Assembly (NCBI GenBank): GCA_012934845.2
Contig: WNNJ02001905.1
Coordinates: forward strand, 57,129 to 121,128
Origin: Pomphorhynchus laevis
Lineage: Eukaryota; Acanthocephala; Palaeacanthocephala; Echinorhynchida; Pomphorhynchidae
Reading direction: 5' to 3'
Length of the DNA stretch: 64,000 nucleotides
Part shown: positions 23,877 to 36,495 of the stretch, in pieces
Position numbering within the stretch: position 1 is the first letter of the stretch
Layout: every line of letters begins with the position of its first letter
Notes under the pieces: generated by a model
Database searches by the model: none
What the model was told of the DNA's origin: nothing
Seen by the model: only the letters and a program-made list of their open reading frames with translations
Translations under genes and position numbers: made by a program

Positions 23877-24449
23877 CCTCTAATTCTTATTCTGATACAA
23901 CGTCTGTGCTTTTATTAGTCAATTCATAAAGATGACTTTTTAAATTTCAATTTTTTATTTTAACTTGATATAAATTATAGAAAATCTAAAAACAACTATT
24001 TATTTTAATTATTTAATTATTAAATTTTGATTTAGCATTATTATGTTTTGTTTTGTTTATAATTATATTAAATACGTAGACTCAGTTAGCTGATTTAATT
24101 AATTTAAGAAATTTAAAGGGCTTTGTGTAATAATAGTTAAAACTCGAATTTAGTCACTTATACTAACGAATTAGAAAATGAAATTTGATTCATCTCGAGC
24201 AAACATAAGAAAGCAACTTTATAAATCCAAAACTAACTGTACAGAGTTAATATTAAATTAGCTAACATTCAATTAATTATTAATAGCTTGTCAAACAGAA
24301 AACATCTTGTCAAAAAGAAAACTGATTACATCAATGATATTGGTAAAAAGCTTAGTGAATCTTTAACCAGTAAATTCAAATGTTAAAAGAAAACCACTAA
24401 AGCTTCATAATTACATCTCACGATAGCATAGTATTCAGTTACCATACCA

Positions 24450-24911
24450 ATGGCGACGATTGACCGTGCATGTGAAGCTACATCACGGTATATTCATATA
24501 TCGTGCAATAATAGCAGACGGGATAGCATCAATAGTAATCAAAGTCAATCCAGTCGAAGGAACGAAAAGAACATTACTGATTACATCAATGATATTGGTG
24601 ACGACCTTAGTGCACAAAATCAACAACAACAATTTTGTGACGTCTTAAAAGGCTTGTGTGGCAATGTAGTAGACATTTTGAATCCGTCGTCAAATGAAGA
24701 TCATAGAAAGCTAAATACAATTGTTTCCTTGTTTAAAGAACTCATTGACAATCAAAATTTTACTAATATACCAGCCATATTAAACAAACATTCCGATGCG
24801 CTCAGTACTGCACAATGTCATCCATTGCCAAATACCGTTGGAAATTTGACAAATCACAACTCTTACCAATTCGACACCATTACCATTCGTAGACACCACA
24901 AAAAAGGTTAG
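24450..24911 (+). CDS. unknown repeated 153-aa ORF, copy 2
   Basis: Same protein as at 17036-17497 with a single residue change (Q to R in the SQSSQR stretch). The start context, the upstream partial duplicate and the donor-like GGTTAGT at the end are all conserved. Flanks match copy 3 for about 1.5 kb downstream, whereas copy 1 diverges shortly after the donor. Confidence 0.6.
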   Translation: MATIDRACEATSRYIHISCNNSRRDSINSNQSQSSRRNEKNITDYINDIGDDLSAQNQQQQFCDVLKGLCGNVVDILNPSSNEDHRKLNTIVSLFKELIDNQNFTNIPAILNKHSDALSTAQCHPLPNTVGNLTNHNSYQFDTITIRRHHKKG

Positions 24912-25039
24912 TTTTCACTAGCTGTAAGTTTACTCTTGTATTCATAAAGTGACGAATAATTATTAAGTGGCTCATTGTTTAATCCAACTTAATTTGAATA
25001 ACAATTAATACGGTAAACATTTAAGATGTCTACGCATTT

Positions 25040-25325
25040 GAATTTTATTTGTATTATAAATATTATATTTTATAAGTATTACATTTTATATATTTATATT
25101 TCAAATATTATATTTTATAAATATTACATTTTATATATATTATAAATATTTTTTTTATAAATATTACATTTTATACATTTATATTACAAATATTATATTT
25201 TATAAATATTACATTTTATATATTTATATTATAAATATTTTTTTTATAAATATTACATTTTATATATTTATATAACAAATATTATATTTTATAAATATTA
25301 CAGTTTTTATATTTAATATCAAACA
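25040..25325. repeat. AT minisatellite (ATATTTTATAAATATTACATTTTAT type)
   Basis: Imperfect tandem repeat built on TATTATATTTTATAAA plus TATTACATTTTATATA blocks, several units. Its counterpart lies at 43130-43455 in the right arm of the inverted duplication with different unit content, so it has changed since duplication. Confidence 0.7.
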
Positions 25326-26466
25326 ACTCTTCTGCTTCTGTTCTAATCATAAATATTCGTATAAAATACAAAGTATGTCAGTAATAAAACACTAAAGTAC
25401 TCTAAAGTACAGCGTAAGCATGAAAGTATTACTTTGTGAATTCGTTAAGTCACGCTTATTTTATCAGAAAACTTAGCATATAATTAATTGCTCAATTATT
25501 GATAAAAATGTGGTATTCAATAAATTACAATTTAATTTATGCAAGATTATGATAAACTATCTTGCTAATGGTTATGCTATACATTGACGGCTGTTTCTTT
25601 GTTTATTATCCTATACTTTTAAATCTAAATTTTCTCTCAATTTCCTTTCGTCGCAATTTAAGGTAATTTAAAGATAGCGGACGCATTTGTGTTTTGTTTA
25701 TGTGTTTAAAAGATCAAACTAGCACAATACTGAGTTTAAAATATTGTTTGGATGTCTAAAGTCGAATAAATTAATTATGGATTTATATTCTGGTACTTTT
25801 TTAATTTCTAAAATTAAATTGTAAATCAATTTTATTAATAAAATAAAAGTATTCATGTTTATAAACAATTGTAGAATAATTTATAATTACATTGCGCTTA
25901 ATAAATAAATTTTATTTATAATTTAAATTATATATTTACAAACTTCATAATAATTGGATTTAGAATATTATAAAGTAATATTGAAATGATATTATATTGA
26001 AATGATAATAATATTCGTACAATATAAAATATTCGTACAATATTGCATTATAAAATATATTGTATTAAAAATGTAAAATATGTATTATTTCAAAAGTTTT
26101 ATATTACATCACTTTATTGCAATTAAAAGATAGTTATAATGCTATTAACACAAAATAATTAATAATCATTAATATAAATATTAATATCTTATATCAACTA
26201 CATGACGAATATTTAATGTTAGCAAGTATTTACAGTAGATTGTAAAATTTGAAAAATTCAAATGCCATTTGAATGCAAAATTCAAATTTAAATTCAAATG
26301 CAAATCAATCAGATTTAATTATTTGTATTAATTCAATAAAATGAGGTTTTAATTAAATGCACTTTTTTATTTATACTAAATAGGCGATGTTGTGTTAATA
26401 TCAGAGCATGTAATATGTAAATCAATATAACATGTATTTACATCACTGAGTGTTTTTATAACCAAT

Positions 26467-29100
26467 AATGTCAGTGAAATATTCGAATTGTATCTTAAGC
26501 AGGTTGTTAAGACGATAAAGTTTAAAAATACCAATTATTTCAAGTCACAATCGAGCATGTTTTTTGACTACAATGAGACTACATTTAATGCTGTGTTTCA
26601 AATAACGTAGGAAGTATATGCTTTATTTTGATTTTATAGTTTATGCTTATTTGCTTTTTATAAATTGCTGTTTTCGCCAAAATTAAAATAGTCTAAAATA
26701 ATATTTCAAATGTTTTTAAGTTTTAGTATTAGATCACATAGGAGTTAGTGCTCATACGGTAGCATCACAAAATACAAAAAAGCACATAAGAAGACAGAAA
26801 AACCGTGACATGAAGGGTTGAGATTCACAGTACCTTCATAAACATTAGTTTTGACTTGGTCCGCACTATTTCCATAGGAAAGCCATTTTATTCCTTGGTA
26901 ACTCTGTCCACCAGGCTGTTGAGCCGTTTCAACCGCCTGCTCACCCGATTAATATTGAATTCATATCCTCGCGTACGAGCTTCCGTCCGCAATGGGAACA
27001 TAAAAGGAATTGGACTTGTAAGATCATTAACAGTCTGGCATGTGACAACAAGATTGATGATCTTCTGTTGGGTAGATCAGATTATTCATGATATTAAATG
27101 AAATCCGATTCTAAATAACATTAAAGTATTTCATTCGATATCGTAAATAATTTACATTATTAAGTAAATCATTATAAATAAATCATCGACTGCTGGACTT
27201 GTTTATTTTCTAAAAATTTAAGTTTAATAAACATGACTTAAAAGTGCATACATTATACCTTAAAATTGTTTGATTGATGATTTAAATGAACACCAGAAAA
27301 TGTAAAAGACAAGCAAAAACGATTTATATTTTATTTCCGAATGCAACTTTATTCATCTTAAGAAAAAGCATGTACAATTCCACTTACTTTAGAGAAGTAT
27401 GAGTAATCTTTTAAATTGATATTTTTGTAATTTCCTCTATAGTTTATTTTAATCTTCAATCAAGTCACAGTTTAACATGCATTATTGAGAATCCGGTTAT
27501 TTTTACAATATTTTCTCAGTACTAAAATATAATTTTAAAATGTGACACATTAGGTTTTCTCTGGATATATACCGAATAGACCTAATATCATGAAAATAGA
27601 CGTCTTCTCAATTTGGGTTCATTATTCTGAAGGACATGTATAATAGAAGACGAAACTTAATAACATAACAGTTCTCCTATATGATCAATAATCCTTATTA
27701 TGTGTGCTATTAATGCATGTTATTAATATATATTAATCAATTCATACAAATTAAGTAATAAAAAATTCTTACCTGGATTGAAGGTAAAATGTGATTGATC
27801 CTGTAGAAGTTAATTTTAAAGAAAAAGATTTCACTTTTTGCATTACTACTTTTTTCAGTTGATGAATGTTATTTTACATTCGAAAAGTAAAGTTTCCTTG
27901 GCCTTCATTCGGGAAAAGTCCTTTATATTCCCCCAACTTGTCTCTATATTTTTCATAGACTTTTAATCCTAAATTTTTTATTTAGTATTTACTATTTGTA
28001 AAAGTCATAGAAATTTTTGTTTAATTGTAGCTATTGATATATTTTTGAATTTAATTTTAAGAAAACACATCAGATGATAATTTTTGCTATGAATATATTA
28101 CGTGCAAATTGAAACAGTTAGTCTTAAGTAACAAACACAACATAAATGTCATGTTTGTCGATTCATAAATTGACAGTTGTTTGCTGAATATTTTAACTAC
28201 AAAGCATTTATTACTATTCTCACATAAATGCTAAACCAATATTACTCCTATTCCTGTCAAAGTTAAGCAGTTACATCGTTGCATCTATTTCTGATAGCAT
28301 ACCATTTTTATGTATTCAACATAACTCCCTGCATTACATTCGACATTCAATTCTATAATGTGCTATCTCTGAAATTTAGAGTTTACTTTCTCGACTAAGA
28401 GTTGAATTCATATCTACTAATTGACTATAACATTGACAAAAGGTTCTGCTTTAATGTCTTTAAAGAAAAATAGCTTCTCGAATACCTTATATTTGCATTA
28501 TATTCAGAATTTTAATTAAATTAAAATAAGCACGATTGATAATACGAAACGTTTAGCTTATTAATCAAAGTAGTTCCTAAGAAACGTTTTTTCTTAGAAA
28601 CGTTTTAATGTAAATTAATGTTGTATGGACTGAAGTCACAGAAACGATTGTTTTTGCATTTAATTCTACAATTTTGGTTTTTGCTATGTATGAAAACCAA
28701 AATTGTATTCTACAATTTTGGTTTTCAACAATGTATTGATAATATATACAATTTATCAGGTACGTGCATTCAAAATACCAATAGACTAGCTTTAATTGCT
28801 AAAAACTAGCGATTCAGATTGTTTATCATTAATTATTTATTACAATAATGGACGAAATTTGAAATGGAGTAAATAGTTTTCAAATATTATTAAGGGTTTT
28901 GTTATGCAACCGAATTTATTCATTACACGGTTCAGTGTGAGAAGATTATTTGACAACATAGTTTTCTATCAAGGTCACAGCGTTTTGTTTCAAAGCTTAC
29001 AATTTGTAAAACCCGATAGACATTGTTTCATGACATTTTTACCATTCAGTCGAAAATAAAGTGTCTTTCTCTAACAAGGTTTTATATCGTAAACGTATAA
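26467..29100. other. intergenic AT-rich region with one GC-richer ORF remnant
   Basis: Mostly AT-rich with no gene. 26830-27080 is GC-richer and open in two forward frames; the frame with AHPINIEFISS and FRPQWEHKRNW then CKIINSLACDNKIDDLLLG looks coding-like but I cannot name it. 27600-27760 is a decayed Naiad 3' tail. 28668-28727 holds a foldback (ACAATTTTGGTTTT arms) plus a third copy of the arm. Confidence 0.45.
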
Positions 29101-29106
29101 ACGACA

Positions 29107-29471
29107 ATGTCACAAGAGGAACTAAATGAGCAAAGCATTACCGAACAGGTACCTAACGAAGAAAATCAGAAGGAACTATCTAAAGTGTCAGAAAATATTC
29201 ATGATCAACAACCAGCAGATGATCCCGCTCAACAATTTAGAGAAACTGAATCTGTCGAAGCAAGTGCAATAACTGAACAAGAAAAAACAAGTGCTACAAC
29301 TGAACAAGAAGAAACAAGTGCTACAACTGAACAAGAAGAAGCAAGTGCTACAACTGAACAAGAGAATATAGTTGAACTATCTACTGTAAACAATGTTGAC
29401 AATATATCGTCGAATGAATCAGGATACACTCTTAAAGATACGACCGAGAAAACGGAACTGATTGTCGCAGG
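29107..29471 (+). CDS. alcohol dehydrogenase gene, exon 1 (disordered N-terminal extension)
   Basis: ATG at 29107 opens a 121-codon exon rich in Glu, Gln, Ser and Thr. Residues about 52-85 contain tandem ten-residue repeats of the type TSATTEQEE, encoded by near-identical 30-base repeats. No signal or targeting peptide is evident; it is probably disordered. The exon ends at 29471 with a consensus donor (GTAAGT from 29472) and leaves two bases (GG). This fits the single base left at the acceptor before 36822, giving a Gly codon and an uninterrupted frame into the enzyme domain. The exon join is my inference from phase, donor and acceptor quality. The extension is unusual, since enzymes of this family normally start within a few residues of the catalytic domain. 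Confidence 0.6.
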
Positions 29472-29977
29472 GTAAGTTAACTATTTGCTTTACATAAAGC
29501 TTAGCAATGAATGCGATTATACGAATATATGATCAGATTACCATTAAAGTTTATTTAAATATACTTTTTTAAGTATATTATGAAGCACGTGAACTAAGAA
29601 ACCCGAAATTTTCAAATAAGGAAATTTAATGTTTATTTAATGTAGAATCAGCTAGTCTATAAAATTGGTTCAATTTTATAGCTCACAAGACAGATTTCAT
29701 TTATTAGTTGTCTACAATTCCAGAGTAAAGTCGTTAACCTTCTTTTCAGATACACTAACTACACCGATATGTCGGTTAAATTTAGCATACTAAAATACAA
29801 ATAACTATATTAAATACAAAAATTCATTGAATGTACCAGCTTTTACTAATATTTTGGAAATCACTTCGATTCACTTTGTATTCGACAATGTAAACATGAG
29901 CTAATTCAATATTAATTATCTGAGCAAAAACAAGCATTTATTATTTAAACATACAATTCAAAGTTAAAATCGTTATA

Positions 29978-30175
29978 TTAGTCATGATAGCTAGCGATAT
30001 CTCTTGCTAAATCAGATAAAACATCACCTAAGCTATTACAGATTCCATTAAGAAATTTAAGTTTAGATTCCCTGTCATGAGGATAGTCTACAATGGAATT
30101 GTTTATTCCAGTGATTATCCCACTCACTAATGACATAAGTACTGCCTGATTGCTAAAACACATCGCAAGTAACAA
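29978..30175 (-). CDS. hypothetical small ORF or terminal exon in the ADH intron
   Basis: 65-codon minus-strand frame ending KFLNGICNSLGDVLSDLARDIASYHD. Composition is coding-like (amphipathic helix pattern, balanced residues) and a TTTTAG acceptor-like site precedes NQAVLMSLV. I do not recognise it. It could be the last exon of a nested gene or chance. Confidence 0.25.
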   Translation of the reverse strand: MLLAMCFSNQAVLMSLVSGIITGINNSIVDYPHDRESKLKFLNGICNSLGDVLSDLARDIASYHD

Positions 30176-30689
30176 GCAAAATGAGAGATTATCTTAACAA
30201 ATTGTGTTCTAATTTTATATTTGACATATAAAACGAATCTTACAAATTTTATATTATGAATTAATTAATAAGAAATACTCGAAATTTCATGCCAATCAAT
30301 TGATTACTTTGAGATATATTTATTAATGTAATTAATAAATTTATTAATATTTAATGAATTTCCTATTAGTTATTAATATTTATTTAAAATTGATCAAGAA
30401 TATGAAGCAAGCATTTTACGCCAACATCAGTATCTTCGTGTATTATATTTTGATATCTGCTGCAATTTGCATTGATAAATACGAGTTTAAATTGATAATT
30501 CATTATTGAAATAACGTTCGAAAAATAAATTAAACAATAATTGTAAGATAAGGTACTTGAAAATAAAGAAATATGTTTTCACACACATAAATAAGCTAGT
30601 GTGTACTAAAATGTTTCTAATGCTTAATCCAAATACAGGCATCGTCCTTATCGTGCAAAACAACAAAATATTATTAAAAATTTATTTAA

Positions 30690-31012
30690 ACTATTTAGCG
30701 AAAATTTTTATGGATAATAAACAATATCTTTTGTATTAGAATAAGATACACTAAATAATCAACGTATTTCATCAGAGGAAATACGTCTTTAGCGCGTATT
30801 TGACCCCGCTGCTATGTTGAGACTAATCCATATTCTTATGCATCGTCGGTTATTTATTATTCAATTCATAAAAATTGATTTTTATTTAAAATTTTAATTT
30901 TTAATTTAAACTTGATATAAATATAAATTGTATAAAATCTTATATAATTATTTATTAGTTATGTTTTGATCCTTATATAGTATAAAATACGTAGACTCAG
31001 TTATCTGATTTG
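30690..31012 (+). repeat. Naiad 3' tail (copy D)
   Basis: 5'-truncated insertion beginning in the last codons of the RT ORF (TTTTTATGGATAATAAAC). It contains the first half of the structured module (hairpin AAATACGT / GCGTATTT with a terminal T-G pair), lacks the second half, and ends with the ACGTAGACTCAGTTATCTGA motif. Confidence 0.8.
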
Positions 31013-32144
31013 ATCTGAAACTGCACTCACATAGTAAAATTCTTGCTTCAATAATTCAAAAAACATCCTTAACGTTAATTTTTAATCTATTTTTTAATTG
31101 TAACATCTCACTTTTAAATTTCATTGTTAAGCAATAAAGCATTATTGGTTGATATAAATATTATGATAATTCATATTCATTCAAATTATTAAGTAGCCAT
31201 ATTACATAGAAAGAGTGTATTGAAATTAAAACTTATAATATAATGTAATTTAAATGTGGATTCAAGCAACTTTTAAATGGTATATATTGTTACATCCTCG
31301 AATTTCTTGTTATGCTTTAGTTCTAGAGAGATATTTATGCTTTGCTATAATATCTAGTATAAGCAAACCATGTTTCTATACAATTTTAAATCACACCCTA
31401 ACCCCTTTCCTTATATACGATTTTCGCTCCTATCCCGACGCCATAAGCAAAATGTTTTGAAATTAGGAATACATTTCGATTTGGTCAGAATTCTGAATTA
31501 TTACTTTTTTAAGTCTATGATTTGAACATAAGAGGAAATTCAATAAATTCCAATAAATTATAATCCTAATAATTTATATACTAATGATATACTTGTTTAA
31601 ATTTGAGAGTTTAAAGCAACCACTGTTTACACAAAAGAAAATATGGAATATTGAAATTATTTTCTAATAAAAATAATGAATTTATTAGAAAAAATATATG
31701 AGCTCAGAAACTTAAAGAGCCTATGTAACAAATTTCCCAGTCGCTGCTAGCGACTGATCATTAGTCGAAAATAAATTAAAAAAATATATATAAAAGATAT
31801 TTTCTGTAAACATTTCATTATAAAAAAAGAGTAAAGTTACAATAGAATAAAAATCATAGGTTATCAGAATTAACTGTTATGCTATCAAATTTCGGGCCCT
31901 ATTCTTTGACTTCAAGCGAGGCCAAATTACCTCGACACAAATTACCTCATCATAATTTAAATTATTACAATAATTTATTAAATTATTAATTAACTGTTAG
32001 AACATTGAACACTTCTTATTACCCAGTATTTTTTGAACCGTTTATATAATTTATCATAAAATATTAGATAAATATGTGTTACACTTTAAAATAATCAATA
32101 ATCTAATATTTTAAAGTGTTTTGAACTCAGTATTTTTACAAATC

Positions 32145-32430
32145 GATTGATAGATAGTACATCACTTATTAGAATGAAGATCGGAGGTCGTCAAGAGCAA
32201 TTGATATATTATAAGTTAGCTGATTTAATTATCAGTTTTTGGCCTCTGTTCATCATCTGGGAATATCGGCAAGGCCAAATTCAAGCTAATGATGTATTGC
32301 TTCTTATGTAGTGTGCTAATCTATAGGAATGACTTATTCTAACACAGATTATGCTATTTAATATCCATCCATTAAGATTTTCCACTAATGAGTTCAAGTT
32401 ATTTTAATGAAATTTTGATGGGTATCTTTC
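32145..32430 (-). repeat. decayed Naiad 3' tail, minus strand
   Basis: Reverse-strand remnant: ATCCATCCATTAAGATTTTCC near 32360-32380 corresponds to the RT C-terminus, and GGCCTC...GAGGCC-like arms near 32250-32280 correspond to a weakened module. Confidence 0.6.
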
Positions 32431-32924
32431 CACATGTCGGAATTCCCACATGTCCGAATTTTTAACCTCTAAAGTGACAAAATTTTGGAGGATAAATAGT
32501 TCATATGTTATCTACATGCCAGCTATATATGACTTTATACGTCATAATAAAAAATATTAGAAAATTAATTGGGTTTGTTCTCAAAAGTGACAAACGAAAA
32601 CTCAAGTATGTATACGGACATATTGTGGTTGTTTACGACACGCTCAACCACACAGATGATAAAACTGTAAATTTTAAATTTCAGTTAAATAAGCTATTCG
32701 AATAAACATTTTAGAAACATCACTGAATATCACCGTGACTTCCAACTTTTGACTCTTTTAAAAACACCATATATCGGGTATACAACAGGATGATTTTTAT
32801 ATTTCTAGATGCAGTATACCGGTGGTGAACCAAAAGATAAAGGAGTGATTTAAACAGGACCAAATTATTGAAAGATTGTGGTTGAATTTCCTTAACAATG
32901 TTAAAATTTTATTCTTCGTGCCTT

Positions 32925-32960
32925 CATCTGTTAAATTGAAGAATTTCAATTTAACAGATG
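32925..32960. repeat. perfect snap-back hairpin
   Basis: Arms of 16 bp (CATCTGTTAAATTGAA and its exact complement) with loop GAAT. Confidence 0.9.
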
Positions 32961-33019
32961 GAGAACCCTATTCCTTATTCGAATATATTGTATATTATTT
33001 ATTAGTCTATTTAAACTTT

Positions 33020-33370
33020 AGGCCAAAAATCTTTATGGATAATAAACAATATGCTTTGTGTTATAATTTTTATACAAATTCGATAATCAAATTTCATCGG
33101 AGGAAATACGATATTAGCATGTATTTGGACCCTCTGCCATGTTGAGTCGAGGAATAGGGCCCGAAATCTGATAGCATAGCAGTTCATTCTGATTACCTTT
33201 AATTCTGTATTCTTATCATCGTCTGTTATTTATTTTTCAATTCATAAAAAATGACTTTTATTTTATATTTTAACTTAATATAAATATAAATTATATAAAA
33301 TCTTATATAATCATTTGTTATATATATTTAATTCATATATAGTATAAAATACGTAGACTCAGTTATCTGA
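33020..33370 (+). repeat. Naiad 3' tail (copy E)
   Basis: Starts with TCTTTATGGATAATAAAC, has the structured module at about 33098-33200 with several changes (GGACCC in place of GGCCCC), and ends at ACGTAGACTCAGTTATCTGA. Confidence 0.8.
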
Positions 33371-34029
33371 TCTCATTTATAGTGATAAAACGGTACAGGT
33401 ATGCATATATTTGTTTCTACCATTACAAATAGTTATAAACCTGCTGAAAAATAGTTTCTCTTAATGCTAAAATATTTTTCGAGCCAAATGTACTAATTGA
33501 TATTTCTTTGCAAGATAGTTTGTAAAAATTTTAAAGGTTAATTAATATATAAAATTAATATTATTCCCCATACCTTTCATTATAGAGTCTACAATGACGT
33601 CTTAGCAATTGTTCACGTTCCATTTTTATTTTTACATAACTATCTTTGAATGTTCGTAATTAAAATGGAAAACTAGTTTCTTTTGAACGTCGGCGCTATT
33701 GCTTTTTCAACAGTGACTGCATCATGTATAAAATATTTTCGTTACTTTCGTTTTCCGCGACCATAATTTTTAAGATTTTTATAACATGCATAAAATAAAT
33801 ATATGAATAGAAGAATCATAGTTTGAGTCATTTTTACTTTAACAGTAAATACATAAATTAGTTAATTAAAAATCATGTGTTCTACTAACGATAAATAAAT
33901 AAAATAGTTTGAAAAAAGAAGATTTATGTACTAAATAATTTACATCTTCCAAAAAGAAAACAGAAGAGGAATGTTTGCCCTATTTATGCTCAGTTAAAGC
34001 TTACAACTAGATATCCAATATTCATGCTT

Positions 34030-34490
34030 GAAGAAATCAACACCTCCAAATAACATATTATTGGGTCTAGGAATAGGGTAGAAACTTGATTACATATCAA
34101 TTTCTCCTAATGATCTATAATCCTTATTCTTATATATCATATGTTATTTATTATTCGATTCATAGAAATTGACTTTTATTTTAAATTTCAATTATAAATT
34201 TTAACTTAATATAAATATAAATTCTATAAATTCTTATATAATTATTTATTATTTATCTTTATTTTTGATGATAACATAAAATTTCCTCCTTATGACCTCT
34301 AATTCTTATTCTGATACATCATATGTTATTTATTAGTCAATTCATTAAAATTGACTTTATTATAAATATAAATTTTAAACTTTAACTTGATATAAATGTA
34401 AATTGTATAAAATCTTATATACTTATTTATTATTTATCTTTATTTTTATTTATATAAAGTATAAAATACGCAGACTCAATTATCTGATCT
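34030..34490 (+). repeat. two Naiad 3' tails in tandem (copies F)
   Basis: A decayed tail with part of the module (about 34030-34262) is followed directly by a second tail (34263-34490) ending ACGCAGACTCAATTATCTGA. Head-to-tail placement of truncated tails is seen elsewhere in this window. Confidence 0.7.
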
Positions 34491-34988
34491 GAATCATAAA
34501 GCATATTGAATATTTAAGCTAAGACCTTGAATTTTATTGAAATTAAATTGGAAATAAAATATATATGTGATATATAAACGTGGAATGCCTTGCTTTGAGA
34601 AATATGTTTAAAATATGGTCAAAGTCGTGCAGTAATAAACAAGTAAGAGATGAAATATGGACAAAGTAGCGTAGTTACAACATGGAAGAGAACATTGGTT
34701 AATTTAAATCAGGCCTGTTCTGGTTATATTCAAGTAGAAAATTATTCTAAAAGTAGTACCGTCATCTTCTGACCGGCGTGGTGAGTATTGCGTAATTGCA
34801 ATGTGTTATCTTGTTAATACCCAGAAGGGTTCAAAGAACTATCGTAAATCACTAAAATGTCTAGCATCGTACAATTAAGGATGGAGACTGTTAATGATAG
34901 GTAATCGTTGTTGTCTGTAGATATGATCATTTTTTAACTACAAATTCTGAGTTTCCACACCTAAAATGGGAAAGTGATTTTTAAAGTT

Positions 34989-35032
34989 GACCACCCACAA
35001 TTGCGTTTTTCAAAACGCAATTGTGGGTGGTC
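34989..35032. repeat. perfect 21-bp-arm hairpin
   Basis: Arm GACCACCCACAATTGCG plus TTTT, two-base loop (TC), then the exact complement. It is more GC-rich than the surroundings, and the arms are identical over 21 bp. Confidence 0.95.
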
Positions 35033-36377
35033 ATTATTATTCCTTCCACTTATATGCTGAACTTGCTGATTTTGTATAATTTATCCAGTAAGTTAAGACC
35101 ATCCTAGTCTGAGTGATTCTTAAGTTTGTCAATTTTAGTTGAAGTCAGCTTGACTCTGATGTTGAGGAAATTCCGAATTGGCTAAAGAAAATCTGGCTGA
35201 ATTATATTCGTCGTCATTAACAAAGCAAATGAAGGAGGAAAAGTAGTAACATAAAAGTAGCATTTTACATTTTTATTTTAAAAGTAGTAGCATAAATTTT
35301 AAAATCAATTTAAAAATTTATTTAAACGGTACAAATCCCTTGTTAATAAATAATACATAATTTCAATAATTACCAAATACTGTTATCTATAAATCTAACT
35401 GAACACGAACTGATTAACTGATCAGTGATATTAATCTTTGAATAATTTAATAATCAATTATTTAATTGATCATTAAATTAATTATTAGTGAGCTATTAAA
35501 AGACTTTCAACTGACATTGTACAATTTAAATTAAAATTTTAAATTTATTTTAAATTAAAAGGTACAATTTAAACAACAAAACGGTGTAGGTACGACAAAA
35601 CATATATAAACAATTTGTACATTTGTTTCTACTAATGCTAGCAGCAAATAGTAAAATACAAAAAATAGTTTTTTGTCCTGTCTAGAACAATCCTCATAGA
35701 ATCCAGTAGATTCTACAAAAATTCCTTGTAGTAGATTATTATATTATTGATCCTTGATCAATAATATAACTCATTAAATAACTTATTAGTGATTACTATT
35801 ACTAATAACTTATTACTATTACTCAAAATAGAGTTTTTAATAATATAATTTAATATTATTAATATTATTATATTAATATTAATTAATTATATATTATAAC
35901 TAGTGAGCACTTGATATATTCAAAATTTTAATTTTAAAACTCTATTACTCAAAATAGAGTTTTTAATAGTAAAATTTAATATATAAATGTATTAATATTA
36001 ATTAATATTGATATAATATATTATATTAATATATTACAATATCAATATAATATATTATATTAATGTATTATAATATTAATATAATATTGATATTGATATA
36101 TTATTAATATTATATGAATTTAATGATGCTATAGAATTATCATATTAATCATAATAAATAATATAATAATATAATGATATAAAATGATATATAATTAAAA
36201 AAGAATCAAAATAAAAGAATCATAAAAAATAAAAGTATCAAACACTATAATTTTTTAAGCATTCTAGAGCATTCTTTATCCTTAATTTTAATTCTTTATC
36301 TTTCATGTAAAAATTTCTATTGATAAGTAATTTCAAGGGCCAAATTGATATGGACTTTTAATATAGGAAATAGTTAC

Positions 36378-36495
36378 CTGATTCAAAACAACAACATTTT
36401 GATCGGCGATGCAAGTAGAGTTTGAATGCACTTTTTTAAATCTATTAAGTATACAAATGAGAAATTGTTCGGAAGATTTGCCGGTATTGATGTTG
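36378..36495 (-). CDS. possible unassigned exon inside the ADH intron
   Basis: The minus-strand frame reading VYQDNINTGKSSEQFLICIL then NRFKKVHSNSTCIADQNVVVLNQ is closed by a GTAACT donor and preceded by TTCAAG. It looks coding-like, but the polypyrimidine tract is poor and I do not recognise it. A competing frame (36383-36583) overlaps it. Treat as a candidate only. Confidence 0.25.

Larger units (their letters stand above)
21170..24090 (+). mobile_element. Naiad-type Penelope-like element, longest copy
   Basis: Penelope-like retroelement with permuted order: endonuclease first, reverse transcriptase second, as described for the Naiad clade. It starts near 21170, beside the 5' end of the minus-strand RT element. 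The ORF tail (FLWMDNK, stop at 23737-23739) is followed by about 350 bases of AT-rich 3' UTR containing the structured module (23776-23876), ending at the family motif ACGTAGACTCAGTTAGCTGA (about 24069-24090). The coding region is interrupted between the GIY-YIG and RT parts and again inside the RT, and the catalytic box is degraded, so this copy is not autonomous. At least ten other partial copies in the window share its 3' end. Confidence 0.88.
24110..26465 (+). repeat. large inverted duplication, left arm
   Basis: About 2.36 kb that reappears in inverted orientation at 41950-44440. Shared landmarks in order: TAGTTAAAACTC, the 153-codon ORF, an AT minisatellite, CATGAAAGTATTACTTTGTG, CAATGTATAGC-type sequence, TGGATGTCTAAAGTCGAATA, and a TGTTTTTATAAC end. 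The left arm lost the 14-bp-arm hairpin present in the other copies. Confidence 0.85.

Noticed and set aside
23776-23900. Hammerhead ribozyme in the Naiad tail (CTGATGACCTC with GAGGAAATAC)
   Set aside because: CTGATGA and GAAA are both present, but stem II would need mismatches at alternate positions and stem I does not pair. The same bases form a better simple closing stem.
35840-36240. Origin or regulatory element in AT-rich DNA
   Set aside because: Only low-complexity AT repeats; nothing distinguishes it from similar stretches elsewhere in the window.
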